A DNA stretch of 64,000 nucleotides from RYN-133 sp036497285 (GCA_036497285.1 DASXJR010000007.1:124001-188000); one strand, 5' to 3'. Positions 26,704 through 36,059 are shown, counted from the stretch's first letter. Translations and numbers: made by a program. The notes: generated by a model not told the origin, from the sequence alone.

Positions 26704-27696
26704 CTATGCCGCCCAGCGAGGCGAACTGATCAGTCGCGCGTCGTGCCGCTGTTCGACGTGGGCCGGGTCAATCGATGAGTTCGGCCCGGCGTTTGACGCT
26801 GCCTCAGTCGCCGCGGGACTGGTCGGCGAGGAAGCGTTCGAGCTCGGCACCTGTTCGTCGGCCGAGGGCAGGTCCCCCTCGGCGAGAGCGGTCTGGGCTG
26901 CGGCGGCCGCCGCGTCGTACTGCTGCTCGAGGGCGGCGACCAGCGTCTGCAGCTCCTCGGATCCGGCAATCTCGCGTTCGATTGCCTGCCGGGTGAGGCG
27001 TTCGGTGTCTTCGAGGCTCGTCGTGTCGAAGCGAAGCCCGGCGCGGGCACCGGCTTCGCCCAGTAGCGCCAGCGCGGCAGTCGGGTACTCGGTCTGGGAT
27101 AGGTACGGCGGTACGGGAGCGGCAATCCCGAGCGCGTCGATACCGGCCGCGCCGAGCCGGTACTCCAGTAGGTGGCCGGCGCTGGCCGGAACCATGATGT
27201 GGCCGAGCCAAGCGCGGTAGTCGGCGAACAGCTCGCGCCGCGAGCCGTGCACGATGATCGGTGTCGGCCGGCTGTGTGGCATTGACATCGGGAACGCATC
27301 CAGGCCGATGACCAGCCGCACGCCGAGCCGCTCGACGAGCAACGCGACGGCGGCCACGAAGCGCTCCCACTGGGTGTCCGGCTCTGGTCCGGAGAGCATC
27401 AGGTAGGGCGTGTCCTCTTGGTCGTGCAGCAGGTGCACCACCAATTGCGGGGTGTCATATTCGGTCCAGTGATCAACATCGAAACGCATGATCGGACGCC
27501 TCGCCCGGTAGTCGTGCAGCTGGTCGACGTCGAATCGGGCCACCACCGGCGCGTCACCGGAGAGCAACGTCGCGCGAGCAAGCCTAACCGCGGCACCTGC
27601 GTCGACGAACCCATCCAGGCTGTGCAGGAGCACCGCACCAGACAGCTCCGGCCGGTCTGCGTCGAGTACGAAGAGCTCTTCAGGATCTAGAGTCAT
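26704..27696 (-). CDS. PAC2-family protein (proteasome assembly chaperone-like)
   Basis: The protein has 330 residues from ATG 27696; longer in-frame extensions are arginine-rich and lack homology patterns. The PAC2 fold is indicated by LHSLDGFVDAGAAVRLARATLL at the N-terminus, SGPEPDTQWERFVAAVALLVERL and VRLVIGLDAFPMSMPHSRP. The last 60 residues are low-complexity and rich in Ala, Ser and Pro, probably disordered. Actinobacteria carry such proteins widely, but their function is not established. The gene converges on the AHSA1 gene. Confidence 0.85.
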   Translation of the reverse strand: MTLDPEELFVLDADRPELSGAVLLHSLDGFVDAGAAVRLARATLLSGDAPVVARFDVDQLHDYRARRPIMRFDVDHWTEYDTPQLVVHLLHDQEDTPYLMLSGPEPDTQWERFVAAVALLVERLGVRLVIGLDAFPMSMPHSRPTPIIVHGSRRELFADYRAWLGHIMVPASAGHLLEYRLGAAGIDALGIAAPVPPYLSQTEYPTAALALLGEAGARAGLRFDTTSLEDTERLTRQAIEREIAGSEELQTLVAALEQQYDAAAAAAQTALAEGDLPSADEQVPSSNASSPTSPAATEAASNAGPNSSIDPAHVEQRHDARLISSPRWAA

Positions 27697-27903
27697 CCCT
27701 CGATCTTTCCCTCTACAGGCGGAGCGACGTCCAACCGCCGGCTTCAACGCACGAACCGGGGCAGAGCCATCGCCGACGACTCGAACCGGAAAGCCGCGCA
27801 AAGCGCGACAGGCGCAGACGGCGTTTCGGCGACGCAGCTCGATGCTCGAACCCCGTCCTCGACGACGTCGCTGCAACCGGGAGCTGACGCGCTTGCGCCG
27901 GGA

Positions 27904-28164
27904 TCAGCTCGCGACGAGCACCACGAGCGTCTCCGGGCGGACCCCGTCGTACTTCATCGCCTCCGCCCCGGCGTCGCTGGTCATGATGGCCTGAAACGCA
28001 TCCATGTCGGCGACGTCCATGCTCAGCCCCACTCGGCTGGGGTTCGACGGGTCGACGAAGGTGCAGATGTCCTTCGCGACCGATCCGAACACCTCGACCC
28101 GCTTGGGTGACGACAGCCAGTGCGCGACGTCGTCCACCTCGTGCGTGGCGATCAATTTCGGCAT
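27904..28164 (-). CDS. Small conserved hypothetical protein (ferredoxin-like fold suspected)
   Basis: The protein has 86 residues, starting at ATG 28164 behind GGAGGGG. The sequence begins PKLIATHEVDDVAHWLSSPK and ends with an Ala/Val-rich strand (ETLVVLVAS). The alternation of strands and helices would fit a dimeric alpha/beta-barrel-like fold, but I do not recognise the family. No obvious partner genes. Confidence 0.6.
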   Translation of the reverse strand: MPKLIATHEVDDVAHWLSSPKRVEVFGSVAKDICTFVDPSNPSRVGLSMDVADMDAFQAIMTSDAGAEAMKYDGVRPETLVVLVAS

Positions 28165-28253
28165 GAGAACCCCTCCGCGTTCAGGCACCACCGGATGTGG
28201 GGCCTGCGAGACGGACGCTACTCAGCCCGGGTGAGAAGCGTCCCCGAACGCGC

Positions 28254-28283
28254 GGCATATCGCAGTGAACCCGCCGATATGCC
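28254..28283. repeat. 9-bp inverted repeat in intergenic region
   Basis: GGCATATCG and CGATATGCC are perfect arms around a 12-nt loop, in the 250-bp gap between two minus-strand genes. It lies 90 bp upstream of the 86-residue gene and about 130 bp after the stop of the gene at 28415. It is AT-richer than its surroundings, which fits an operator better than a terminator. No other gene is visible in this gap. Confidence 0.4.
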
Positions 28284-28414
28284 TGTGAAGCTGGAGTCGG
28301 TCGTGCGGTGCGGGAGAAGCAATAACCTGCTGGCGCTCATACGCGCCGGTGGACTCGCTACCCAGATGACAAATCTGGTTCCGGCAGATCAATGATCGAA
28401 CCTGCCAAGGCTTC

Positions 28415-28861
28415 CTATCCGTCCGTCGTGTTCAGGGCGGCCACAATGTCGTCGATCGCCGCCTGCTCGGCCTCGCTCACGTGCTGGCCGTGCTCGCGGT
28501 GGGCAGCTGCGACTTTGTGCGTCAAGTTGACGATGAACCGGCGGTACTCCTCCACCTCATCCGGCGTGGCCTTGCGCTCAAGCACCGCGACTGACTCGCG
28601 AACGTGCTGCAGTCCGTGCTGCTTGAGCTCGTCCGGGGAGTGATAGTGAGTGTGATCCCGTTCAGGCTTGGCCGAGACGATTTCATCCAGAAGCTCGCTC
28701 TGACCGTGCTGCTGGCGCGCCTCCGCGTAGGCCTTGGCCATCGCGATGGTCTCGCGGAACATCCCCCCGCGTTGGGCCGTGACCACGATCATCCCAGCGC
28801 TCGGAGGAGCCTCCAGAATGAGCTGCCACTCCTCGGCTGAGAAATCGGACTTCGTCGTCAT
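28415..28861 (-). CDS. Conserved hypothetical helical protein
   Basis: The protein has 148 residues and is highly charged and mostly helical. It starts DFSAEEWQLILEAPPSAGMIV and includes an AQRGGMFRETIAMAKAYAEAR helix and a C-terminal EAEQAAIDDIVAALN. The overall pattern is reminiscent of all-helical TerB-like stress proteins, but no metal-binding motif is evident and I do not assign a family. It stands alone. Confidence 0.6.
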   Translation of the reverse strand: MTTKSDFSAEEWQLILEAPPSAGMIVVTAQRGGMFRETIAMAKAYAEARQQHGQSELLDEIVSAKPERDHTHYHSPDELKQHGLQHVRESVAVLERKATPDEVEEYRRFIVNLTHKVAAAHREHGQHVSEAEQAAIDDIVAALNTTDG

Positions 28862-28998
28862 TGCCGCTCCGATCGGTTGTGCACTCGCCGACTCTCCTCG
28901 CGCTTACCGTAGCGACCGTTTCGCACAATGCCGAAGTGCGCGCATCTACCCCGCAGTAGGTGACAGGTCGGCCAGAACGCCCTCGGAGGTCAACATGC

Positions 28999-29036
28999 GG
29001 CAGGTGCCGGCCTCACATGGCCACGATGGGCCTGCC
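28999..29036 (-). terminator. Nested inverted repeat after the flavoprotein gene
   Basis: The outer arms GGCAGG/CCTGCC and inner arms GGCC/GGCC can fold into one interrupted hairpin. It starts 53 bp past the stop of the minus-strand flavoprotein gene at 29089. It is a plausible terminator for that operon, without a T-tract. Confidence 0.35.
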
Positions 29037-29088
29037 AGCGACCGAGCGGCTGATCAGCCAACCGATCGAACAGACTCGTCCCGTCGGG

Positions 29089-30702
29089 TCAGGCGTGCCT
29101 CAGATCCTTGAGGATCCGTTGGCTCGCCAACCGGGCCGGCGAGCCGATCACGCAGCCGCCGGGGTGGGTGCCGGATCCGCACTGGTAGTAGCCGTCGAGA
29201 GGGGTGCGGTACTGGCTCCAGCCGGGCGCCGGGCGGAAGAAATACATCTGCGGCGCGAGGAACTCTCCAGCGAAGATGTTGCCCTCGGTGAGCCCGGTCA
29301 GCCGTTCGATGTCCACCGGAGTGACAACTTCCCGGTGCAGCACGAGGTCGCCGAAGCCCGGAAAATGCGACTCCAGGACGGCTTGCGTCGTATCACCGAA
29401 CCGCTCACGCTCGGTGTCCCAGTCGCTCCCGCGCAGGTCGTACGGGGCGTACTGAACGAAGCACGACATCACGTGCTTGCCGGGCGGCGCCATGTCCGGG
29501 TCGACAACCGACTGGATTGCTGCGTCGATGTAGGGCCGCTCGGAATACCAGCCGTACTTCGCCGCGTCGAATGCTCGCTCGACGTACTCAATCGTCGGTC
29601 CGATGTTGAGGAATCCGCCGTAGTGGTCGACGGTGTCCGGAAGCGCCGGGAACACCGGCAAACCGGCGAGGGCGAAGTTCACTTTCGCGGAGACGCCGCG
29701 GTACCGCAGCCGTTCGACATTCTCCACGAGATCGGCCGGCAGCGTGCGTGGGTCGAGAAGTTCCAGGAACGTATGACGGGCGTCCAGCGCGGACACGACA
29801 ACCGGTGCGCGGAACTCGGTACCGTCCTCGAGCGCTACCCCGACCGCCTGGCCGTCGCGGGTGAGCACGCATGCCACCGGCGAACTCACCCTGATCTCTG
29901 CGCCGGAACTCTCGGCCGCCCGAGCCAGCACCTGGGTGAACCCGCCATTTCCTCCCTTGTGAAATGCCCAGGAACCGAGATGGCCGTCGTGCTGGCCCAT
30001 CTTGTGGAACAACAACACGAGCCCGGAGCCCGGCGACATGGGACCCACCTTCGAGCCGATGATGCTCGATGAGGCGTGGAAGCCCTTGACTGCCTCGTGC
30101 TTGAAGTAGTCCTCCAGCCAGTCGGCGGCGCTCCCGGTCAGCAGTCGCACGACGTCGTGCATCACCTTGCGCTCCACGCCGCCGAGGTGGTTGAGCAGCC
30201 ATGCGACGTCGGCCTGGTCCTCGGGGTCCTTGCCGAACACGTTCGGCGGCGCGTTGTCGAACAGCGGCTGCACAGCCTGGACCACCTGATCAAGGTCGTG
30301 GTGGTAACGGTCGTAGGCGTCGGCGTCGTGCGGCGAGTGCCGCCGGATCTCCTGGAGGTTCTGCGCATGGTCGTCGCCCAGCAGCAGGTAGTCGCCGTCT
30401 CCGGTCGGGTGGAACGAGGACGGCATCATGAGCGGCAGGAACCCATGGCTGACGAGGTCGAGCTCATGGATGATCTCCGGCCGCAACAGGCTGAGCGCGT
30501 ACGAGAATGTCGTGAAGTGGAAGCCGGGCACCAGCTCCTCGGTGATCGCGGCACCACCGACGAACGGTCGCCGCTCGAGTACCAGGGTGCGTAGACCCGC
30601 CTTGGCCAGGTAACCGGCGTTCACCAGACCGTTGTGGCCGCCGCCGATCACGATCGCGTCGTACTGGTGGTTCTGCCGGTCGAACTGCGTCGTTCCTGTC
30701 AT
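29089..30702 (-). CDS. Phytoene-dehydrogenase-like FAD/NAD(P)-dependent oxidoreductase
   Basis: The protein has 537 residues with an N-terminal Rossmann FAD site DAIVIGGGHNGLVNAGYLAKAG and LVLERRPFVGGAA. The C-terminal FAD-closing segment is DGYYQCGSGTHPGGCVIGSPA. The family includes carotenoid desaturases and PYROXD2-like amine or isoprenoid oxidoreductases. There is no carotenoid gene nearby. Its start overlaps the upstream GcvT-like gene by 4 bp, so a flavoenzyme working with a folate-binding methyl-transfer protein, as in dimethylglycine or sarcosine demethylation, is more likely. The substrate is inferred only from context. Confidence 0.85.
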   Translation of the reverse strand: MTGTTQFDRQNHQYDAIVIGGGHNGLVNAGYLAKAGLRTLVLERRPFVGGAAITEELVPGFHFTTFSYALSLLRPEIIHELDLVSHGFLPLMMPSSFHPTGDGDYLLLGDDHAQNLQEIRRHSPHDADAYDRYHHDLDQVVQAVQPLFDNAPPNVFGKDPEDQADVAWLLNHLGGVERKVMHDVVRLLTGSAADWLEDYFKHEAVKGFHASSSIIGSKVGPMSPGSGLVLLFHKMGQHDGHLGSWAFHKGGNGGFTQVLARAAESSGAEIRVSSPVACVLTRDGQAVGVALEDGTEFRAPVVVSALDARHTFLELLDPRTLPADLVENVERLRYRGVSAKVNFALAGLPVFPALPDTVDHYGGFLNIGPTIEYVERAFDAAKYGWYSERPYIDAAIQSVVDPDMAPPGKHVMSCFVQYAPYDLRGSDWDTERERFGDTTQAVLESHFPGFGDLVLHREVVTPVDIERLTGLTEGNIFAGEFLAPQMYFFRPAPGWSQYRTPLDGYYQCGSGTHPGGCVIGSPARLASQRILKDLRHA

Positions 30703-31916
30703 TCCGCGGCCGTCTTCCTCGATGGGTTGAACAGGGGCAGCTTCGCGGCACGCACCTTCACCGTGGTGTTGCGGTGGGCGATGGCGACCTCCAGGCGCAG
30801 CTCCGTGCCGGCGGCGGCCATGTCGGGGCGAACACGGGCGATGCCGATATGGCGCTGTAGCACCGGCGAGTACATGAAGCTTGTGACGTAGCCCAGTTGG
30901 GTTCCGTCCTCGCCGGCGTCATAAAGCACCGACTCGTACGGCAGGGGATGCTCTGATTTCGCCGGCAACAGGCCGGCGTCACGGTGCAGCCGGTCCCAGT
31001 CCGCCCAATCGACCACGATTCCGACCGCTGCCCACCGCGATGTGCCTTCGTTCAGCTCGCGGAGGATCGCCTGCCGCCCGATGAAGGGACGATCGTCCTG
31101 CAGCAGTGACGCCTTCGGCAGCATCCAGCCGACGCCGAGCTCCTTGGGAGTCACCCGATCGGCGTCGGTGAACGCGGTCCGGCTGTTGCGCCACTCCACG
31201 TCGATGAGCGGCAGGCCCGCCTCGATCCGCAGCATCATCAGCGCCTCCTCGCCGAACGGTCGCATGCCGTGCGGCGCGCCGACTTCCAGCACGGCGTCGA
31301 GCACGTCCAGCGCGTGCACCGACTCGACGGTGATCTCGAACCCGAGATCGCCGGTGTATCCCGTGCGAGACACCGTCACCGGCGCCGAAGCGAGTTTCGC
31401 CTGCACGTGGTCGAAGAAGGCGAGCGACCGCACCTCTGGCATCAACGTCGTCAGCGCGGCCCGCGATCGCGGCCCCTGCACCGCCACGATGCCGTACTCG
31501 TCGGAGACGTCCTCGAAATGCACTCGGAGCGAACCGGCGAGGTCGGAGAACCACCCGAGGTTGGGCCGGGCGGCGGTCAGCAGGAAGTCGTTCTCGGAGT
31601 GTCGGAAGACGACGCCGTCCTCCATCACAAAGCCGCGGTCGTCGCACCACACGGTGTACTGCGCGCGTCCTGGGCGACAGCGGCGGACGTCACGCACCAG
31701 CGCCCCGGACAACAAACGTTCAGCATCCGGGCCGGTGATGCGGTACTTGAACAGTGGGGAGGTGTCGAAGATGCCAACGGCATTCCGTACGGCGAAGTAT
31801 TCGTGTTTCGGCGCAGAGCTGTAGCGCAGCGGCGACAGGCATCCCTGCCAATGGGTGTAGAGCCCTTGCGTGTTCAGCTCGCGCAACCGTGGGTGGAACG
31901 GCGTCGTCCGGATCAC
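30699..31916 (-). CDS. Aminomethyltransferase (GcvT/T-protein)-like protein
   Basis: The protein has 405 residues. The GcvT fold is indicated by HEYFAVRNAVGIFDTSPLFKY, SRTGYTGDLGFEITVE, GMRPFGEEALMMLRIEAGLPL and a C-terminal GYVTSFMYSPVLQRHIGIARV. Family members bind tetrahydrofolate and accept one-carbon groups from glycine, dimethylglycine, sarcosine or DMSP. This one is not next to glycine-cleavage P or H genes. It is coupled to a flavoprotein gene instead, suggesting oxidative N-demethylation. Start is GTG at 31916. Confidence 0.87.
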   Translation of the reverse strand: MIRTTPFHPRLRELNTQGLYTHWQGCLSPLRYSSAPKHEYFAVRNAVGIFDTSPLFKYRITGPDAERLLSGALVRDVRRCRPGRAQYTVWCDDRGFVMEDGVVFRHSENDFLLTAARPNLGWFSDLAGSLRVHFEDVSDEYGIVAVQGPRSRAALTTLMPEVRSLAFFDHVQAKLASAPVTVSRTGYTGDLGFEITVESVHALDVLDAVLEVGAPHGMRPFGEEALMMLRIEAGLPLIDVEWRNSRTAFTDADRVTPKELGVGWMLPKASLLQDDRPFIGRQAILRELNEGTSRWAAVGIVVDWADWDRLHRDAGLLPAKSEHPLPYESVLYDAGEDGTQLGYVTSFMYSPVLQRHIGIARVRPDMAAAGTELRLEVAIAHRNTTVKVRAAKLPLFNPSRKTAAE

Positions 31917-32005
31917 CGGCTCACCGTAGCCGCATTCGAGTCATCGCCCTGCTCACCGGGCGTTCGGTGCCAGGCGGTATGCGCCGATTGCGCTGACTGG
32001 TGGCC

Positions 32006-33049
32006 TCAGCCGAGCCCGTCGAGGCAGGCGCCCACCAACGTGCCGACCGCACCGAGGTCGTAACCGCCCTCCTGCACGACGACCGTCGGCAACGCAAGCT
32101 CGCGGAGGATCTCCCCCGCGCGGCCGTAGCCGTCGGCCGTCACCTCCAAAGGGCTCTCGGGGTCGACCGCCGCCGCGTCCACGCCGAGCGAGACAACCAG
32201 GGCGTCCGCGCCGTTGACCCACTCGGCCAGGTCGCGGACGCCGTCCAGCCAGCCACGGTCACCGGTGCCCGCGGGCAGCGGGAGGTTGCGGGTTGCTCCC
32301 GTCCCGTCGCCCGCGCCGGTCTCGTCCGCGTGCCCGAAGAAGTGGGGGAACCAGCCGTCGGCAGGGTCGACGTGCAGCGAGCCGTAGCGCACATCGGACC
32401 GCTCCCAGAAGATCGCCTGGGTGCCGTTGCCATGGTGGGCGTCAAGGTCGATCACCGCGACCGTGTGGCGACCCGCTGCGCGCAGCGCCTCGGCGGCCAC
32501 TGCAGCGTTGTTGAGGTAGCACGAGCCGCCGTAGCCCTCGGCGGTGGCGTGGTGGCCCGGCGGCCGACACAGGGCGTACACCGTGCCCACCCCGGTGGAC
32601 ACGACGTCGACCGCGGTCAACGCGCAGTCGACGCCGGCTCTCGCGGCCTCCCAGGTACCCGGCCCGACAAGGGTCATCGTGTCGTAGCCGAATTGTCCGG
32701 CCCTGCCGTGCGTTGCGGCTGCTCGGGTTACCGGCATGCCCTGCGTCATTGCCGGAATCGGGAAGACGTAGGGGACGACCCGGTCCTGGCCGACCAGCTC
32801 GTCGTATGGCCCGTCGAGCCACTCGTCGTAGACGGTCCGCAGGTGCTCGAGGAACGCTCGGTCGTGGACGCGATGCAGGACTGTGTCGTCGTGGGGCACG
32901 GCCTCGACGAGCTCGTGACCACTCAGCGCGTCGAGGATCCGGTCGACGCGCTCGGGGACCTCGGTGCCGTCGGTCGCGACGCCGACCCAGATCTCGCGCA
33001 TCGGGAGATGACGCCGAGTCGTGCGAGACCACACGACCGGGATCGGCAT
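32006..33049 (-). CDS. Histone deacetylase superfamily / acetylpolyamine amidohydrolase-like enzyme
   Basis: The protein has 347 residues from ATG 33049. The zinc-amidohydrolase core is complete: catalytic His pair in RPPGHHATAEGYGGSCYLNN, zinc ligands in VIDLDAHHGNGTQ, and a DETGAGDGTGATRNLPLPAGTGD loop with GGYDLGA at the end. This group removes acetyl or acyl groups from polyamines or lysine-like amines. It diverges, with only 14 bp between starts, from the DmpA peptidase gene in an island of amide- and peptide-cleaving enzymes. Confidence 0.9.
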   Translation of the reverse strand: MPIPVVWSRTTRRHLPMREIWVGVATDGTEVPERVDRILDALSGHELVEAVPHDDTVLHRVHDRAFLEHLRTVYDEWLDGPYDELVGQDRVVPYVFPIPAMTQGMPVTRAAATHGRAGQFGYDTMTLVGPGTWEAARAGVDCALTAVDVVSTGVGTVYALCRPPGHHATAEGYGGSCYLNNAAVAAEALRAAGRHTVAVIDLDAHHGNGTQAIFWERSDVRYGSLHVDPADGWFPHFFGHADETGAGDGTGATRNLPLPAGTGDRGWLDGVRDLAEWVNGADALVVSLGVDAAAVDPESPLEVTADGYGRAGEILRELALPTVVVQEGGYDLGAVGTLVGACLDGLG

Positions 33050-33063
33050 GGATGGAGCATCGC

Positions 33064-34152
33064 ATGCCGGTGGATGCCTGGTTGGATGCTGGCATGCCAC
33101 GCGCTCGCGACCTCGGGATCGTCGTCGGGTCCCTGCCGACCGGTCCGACCAACGCGGTCCTCGATGTACCTGGCGTCGGGCTCGGCCACACGACACTGCA
33201 CCGCGACGAGCCGCCCCCGCCCGGGGGCCGAGGCATCGCCCGCACCGGCGTCACCGTCCTCGTGCTGGCCGACGACGCGTTCTCCCGGCCGCTGCCCGCC
33301 GGCGGAGCCGTGCTGAACGGCGCCGGTGAGTGCACGGGTTTCATCACCGCTGCGGAGTGGGGATCGGCCGAGACGCCGGTCTACCTCACGTCGACCCTCC
33401 AGCTTGGCCGCGTCTACGACTCTGCGTGCCGGATCGAGCTGGAGATCAACCCGTCGTGCGCGACCGACTTCATCATTCCCGTGGTCGCCGAATGTGACGA
33501 CTCCTACCTCAACGACGCTCGCCTGATGCAGGTCGAGCACGTCGACGTCGTCGCCGCCTGGCAGCAGGCGATGGCGTCGCGCGGGTCCGCGACCCCTCCG
33601 GACGAAGGTGCGGTCGGGTCCGGCACCGGGATGTCGTGCCTGGGCTTCAAGGGCGGCATCGGTACGGCGTCCCGGGTCGTCGACGGGTGCACGGTCGCGG
33701 TGCTGTTGATGACCAACTTCGGGCTGCGCGAGGAGCTCGTCGTGAGCGGTGTGCCGGTAGGCAGACAGCTCTCCGCGCGCGGCGGGCCGGACAAGCCGGC
33801 CGGGTCATGCATCGGGATCGTGGTCACCGACGCGGCGGTCGACGGCGCATCGTGCGCACGACTTGCCCGCCGGGTTGGCCTTGGTCTGGCCAGGACCGGC
33901 TCGGTCGCCCACCACGGGAGCGGCGAGATCTTCATGGCCTTCGGCACGGGGATGCGGCTCGATCGGGACGGCAAGCCGGACGGCACGCCGGTAGTGACCG
34001 GACGCGCGCTCGACCCGCTCTTCGCCGCCGTCGTCGAGGCGTCGGAGGAGGCAGTGCTCAATTCGATGTTCACCGCCCCGACCGTGGTCGGGAGAGACGG
34101 CAACACGAGCGAGTCGGCACACAACGACGAGATCCTGAGACTGCTGCGGTGA
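33064..34152 (+). CDS. P1-family peptidase (DmpA/BapA-like aminopeptidase)
   Basis: The protein has 362 residues. I chose ATG 33064 because GGAG lies 6 nt upstream; ATG 33052 and 33094 are in frame. DmpA-type N-terminal nucleophile hydrolases self-cleave before a serine. That site is present as Gly-Ser248 in KPAGSCIGIVVTDAAV, at nearly the same position as Ser250 of DmpA. SCLGFKGGIGTASRVV and SGEIFMAFGTG are further signatures. These enzymes release N-terminal residues, including D- or beta-amino acids. It overlaps the downstream CocE gene by 4 bp. Confidence 0.92.
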   Translation: MPVDAWLDAGMPRARDLGIVVGSLPTGPTNAVLDVPGVGLGHTTLHRDEPPPPGGRGIARTGVTVLVLADDAFSRPLPAGGAVLNGAGECTGFITAAEWGSAETPVYLTSTLQLGRVYDSACRIELEINPSCATDFIIPVVAECDDSYLNDARLMQVEHVDVVAAWQQAMASRGSATPPDEGAVGSGTGMSCLGFKGGIGTASRVVDGCTVAVLLMTNFGLREELVVSGVPVGRQLSARGGPDKPAGSCIGIVVTDAAVDGASCARLARRVGLGLARTGSVAHHGSGEIFMAFGTGMRLDRDGKPDGTPVVTGRALDPLFAAVVEASEEAVLNSMFTAPTVVGRDGNTSESAHNDEILRLLR

Positions 34153-36056
34153 GGGTCTTCGAGGAGCGGATCCCGGTCCGCGACGGTAACTGGCTGGCCG
34201 CGACGCTGTATCTCCCGGACGAGTCCTACGGGCCGCAGCCGTGTCTTGTCGAGGCCCTGCCGTACCGCAAGGACGACCTCACGTCGTCCTACGCCGCGAG
34301 CTACCGGTCCCTGTGCGACAACCACGGATACGCCGTCTGCCGCATCGACGTGCGTGGCACCGGCTCGTCGCCAGGCGACGCGCTCGACGAGTACCAGGAG
34401 GCGGAGCAGCGCGACTTGCCCGACGCCTTCGGCTGGCTCGCTGCCCAGGAATGGTGCGACGGCCAGATCGGCATGTGGGGGACGTCGTACTCCGGCTTCA
34501 ACTCCCTGCAGATCGCGTGCGCGCGACCGCCGGAGCTGAAGGCGATCTGCGCGATTTACGCCACCGACGATCGATGGACCGACGACGTGCACTGGCGTGG
34601 CGGCGCGCTGCGGCTCGTCGATCTCGTCGACTACTGCCACTACATGACGCCGATGTGCGTACTGCCTCCCGTGCCGGCGGTGTGGGGCGACGACTGGCAT
34701 GACGAGTGGGTGCGCCGGTTGCAGACCAACCAGCCGTGGGTGCTGACCTGGCTGCGCGAGAACCGACACAGCGCGTATTGGAACCACGGATCGGTGCGGC
34801 TCGACGGCACGACGTCGGGCTACGAGCGGATCGAGTGTCCGGTCATGATCGTCGCCGGCTGGGCGGACGGCTACCGCAACAACTCGTTCCGCACCATCGC
34901 CGAGTTGGCCCGGCTCGGTGTGCCGCACCGGCTGCTGGCCGGGCCGTGGGCCCACGCCGACCCCGCCACCGCGATGCCCGGTCCGCGGATCGACTTCGAG
35001 ACCGAACTGGTGGCGTGGTTCGACCACTGGCTGCGCGGCAGCGGCGAGCACCAGAACCGCTGTGACGTCTTCGTGCGGACGTCGACGAGGCCCGAAGTCG
35101 ACCTCGACCTGCACGAAGGATTGTGGGTCACCCTGCCGTCGGTGCCACCGGTGAGCCCGACGATCGTCGACCTCGACGGGCCACGGACGCTCGAGGTCGT
35201 TGCCGATGTCGGCACCACGGCGTGGATCGACTGCGCCGGTCACCTGCCCTGGGGACTGTCGGGCGACCAACGCCTCGACGACGCCCGCTCGCTGACCTGG
35301 GATCTCGCGGCGCCGTCCCGTCCCGTGGTCGGGTATCCGACGCTGCGGGTACGTGTCTCTGCTTCGTCACGCGCGGCATCGCTCTCGGTGAAGCTTTGCG
35401 ACGTCTTCCCCGACGGCACGTCCGCCCTGGTCTCGCGAGGCACGCTCGACCTCGTCTACCGTGACGATGTCCACGGCCCGGCGTGCCCGCTCGAGCCGGG
35501 AGCCGTGTACGACCTCGACGTCGTGCTGGACGCGTGCGCCTATTCCTGGTCACCCGGGCAGACGCTGCGGGTGTCGATCGCGGGCGCCGACTGGCCGAAC
35601 ACCGTGGCTCCACCCGGGCCGGTCTCGCTGACCGTCCATGGGGCGTCGCTGACGCTGCCGCTGCTCGACGGCTCGTTTCCCGAGCCGACGTTCGACGCCG
35701 GGGCGACGCACTCCTCGGAGTCGCCCGAGGGCATCGGCTGGGCGTTCCACCACGACGTCCTGGCCCGGACGACGACCGCGACGACCCGGTCGGATTCCCG
35801 CTACCCCACCCCGTACGACGGGACCGCGCGCGAGCTCTATCTGGGCGAGGTTGCCGTCGACACGCGTACGTTCGCACAACGGGCACACGCCGACACCGTC
35901 TACGAGCTGAGCTGGCCCGGTATCGACGTCACGCTGCGGTCGACCATGACCGTTGACGTCACAGCCACGTCGTACGACGTGTCGATCCGCACGCAGGCCG
36001 TCCTGGGCGGCCGGTCGATCAGCGAGCGGAACTGGCAGGAGTCGATCCTCCGCTGA
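34149..36056 (+). CDS. CocE/NonD-family hydrolase (X-Pro dipeptidyl-peptidase S15-like)
   Basis: The protein has 635 residues from GTG 34149. The alpha/beta-hydrolase domain has the oxyanion segment DVRGTGSSPGD, nucleophile Ser113 in GTSYSG, acid in GWADGYRNN and histidine in GPWAHADP. A C-terminal jelly-roll domain (about 340-500) is typical of the X-Pro dipeptidyl-peptidase C-terminal domain, followed by about 100 extra residues. There is no signal peptide. The family cleaves proline peptides, acyl esters or amides. It forms a two-gene operon with the DmpA peptidase and converges on the oxidase gene with 3 bp between stops. Confidence 0.92.
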   Translation: MRVFEERIPVRDGNWLAATLYLPDESYGPQPCLVEALPYRKDDLTSSYAASYRSLCDNHGYAVCRIDVRGTGSSPGDALDEYQEAEQRDLPDAFGWLAAQEWCDGQIGMWGTSYSGFNSLQIACARPPELKAICAIYATDDRWTDDVHWRGGALRLVDLVDYCHYMTPMCVLPPVPAVWGDDWHDEWVRRLQTNQPWVLTWLRENRHSAYWNHGSVRLDGTTSGYERIECPVMIVAGWADGYRNNSFRTIAELARLGVPHRLLAGPWAHADPATAMPGPRIDFETELVAWFDHWLRGSGEHQNRCDVFVRTSTRPEVDLDLHEGLWVTLPSVPPVSPTIVDLDGPRTLEVVADVGTTAWIDCAGHLPWGLSGDQRLDDARSLTWDLAAPSRPVVGYPTLRVRVSASSRAASLSVKLCDVFPDGTSALVSRGTLDLVYRDDVHGPACPLEPGAVYDLDVVLDACAYSWSPGQTLRVSIAGADWPNTVAPPGPVSLTVHGASLTLPLLDGSFPEPTFDAGATHSSESPEGIGWAFHHDVLARTTTATTRSDSRYPTPYDGTARELYLGEVAVDTRTFAQRAHADTVYELSWPGIDVTLRSTMTVDVTATSYDVSIRTQAVLGGRSISERNWQESILR

Positions 36057-36059
36057 CCG

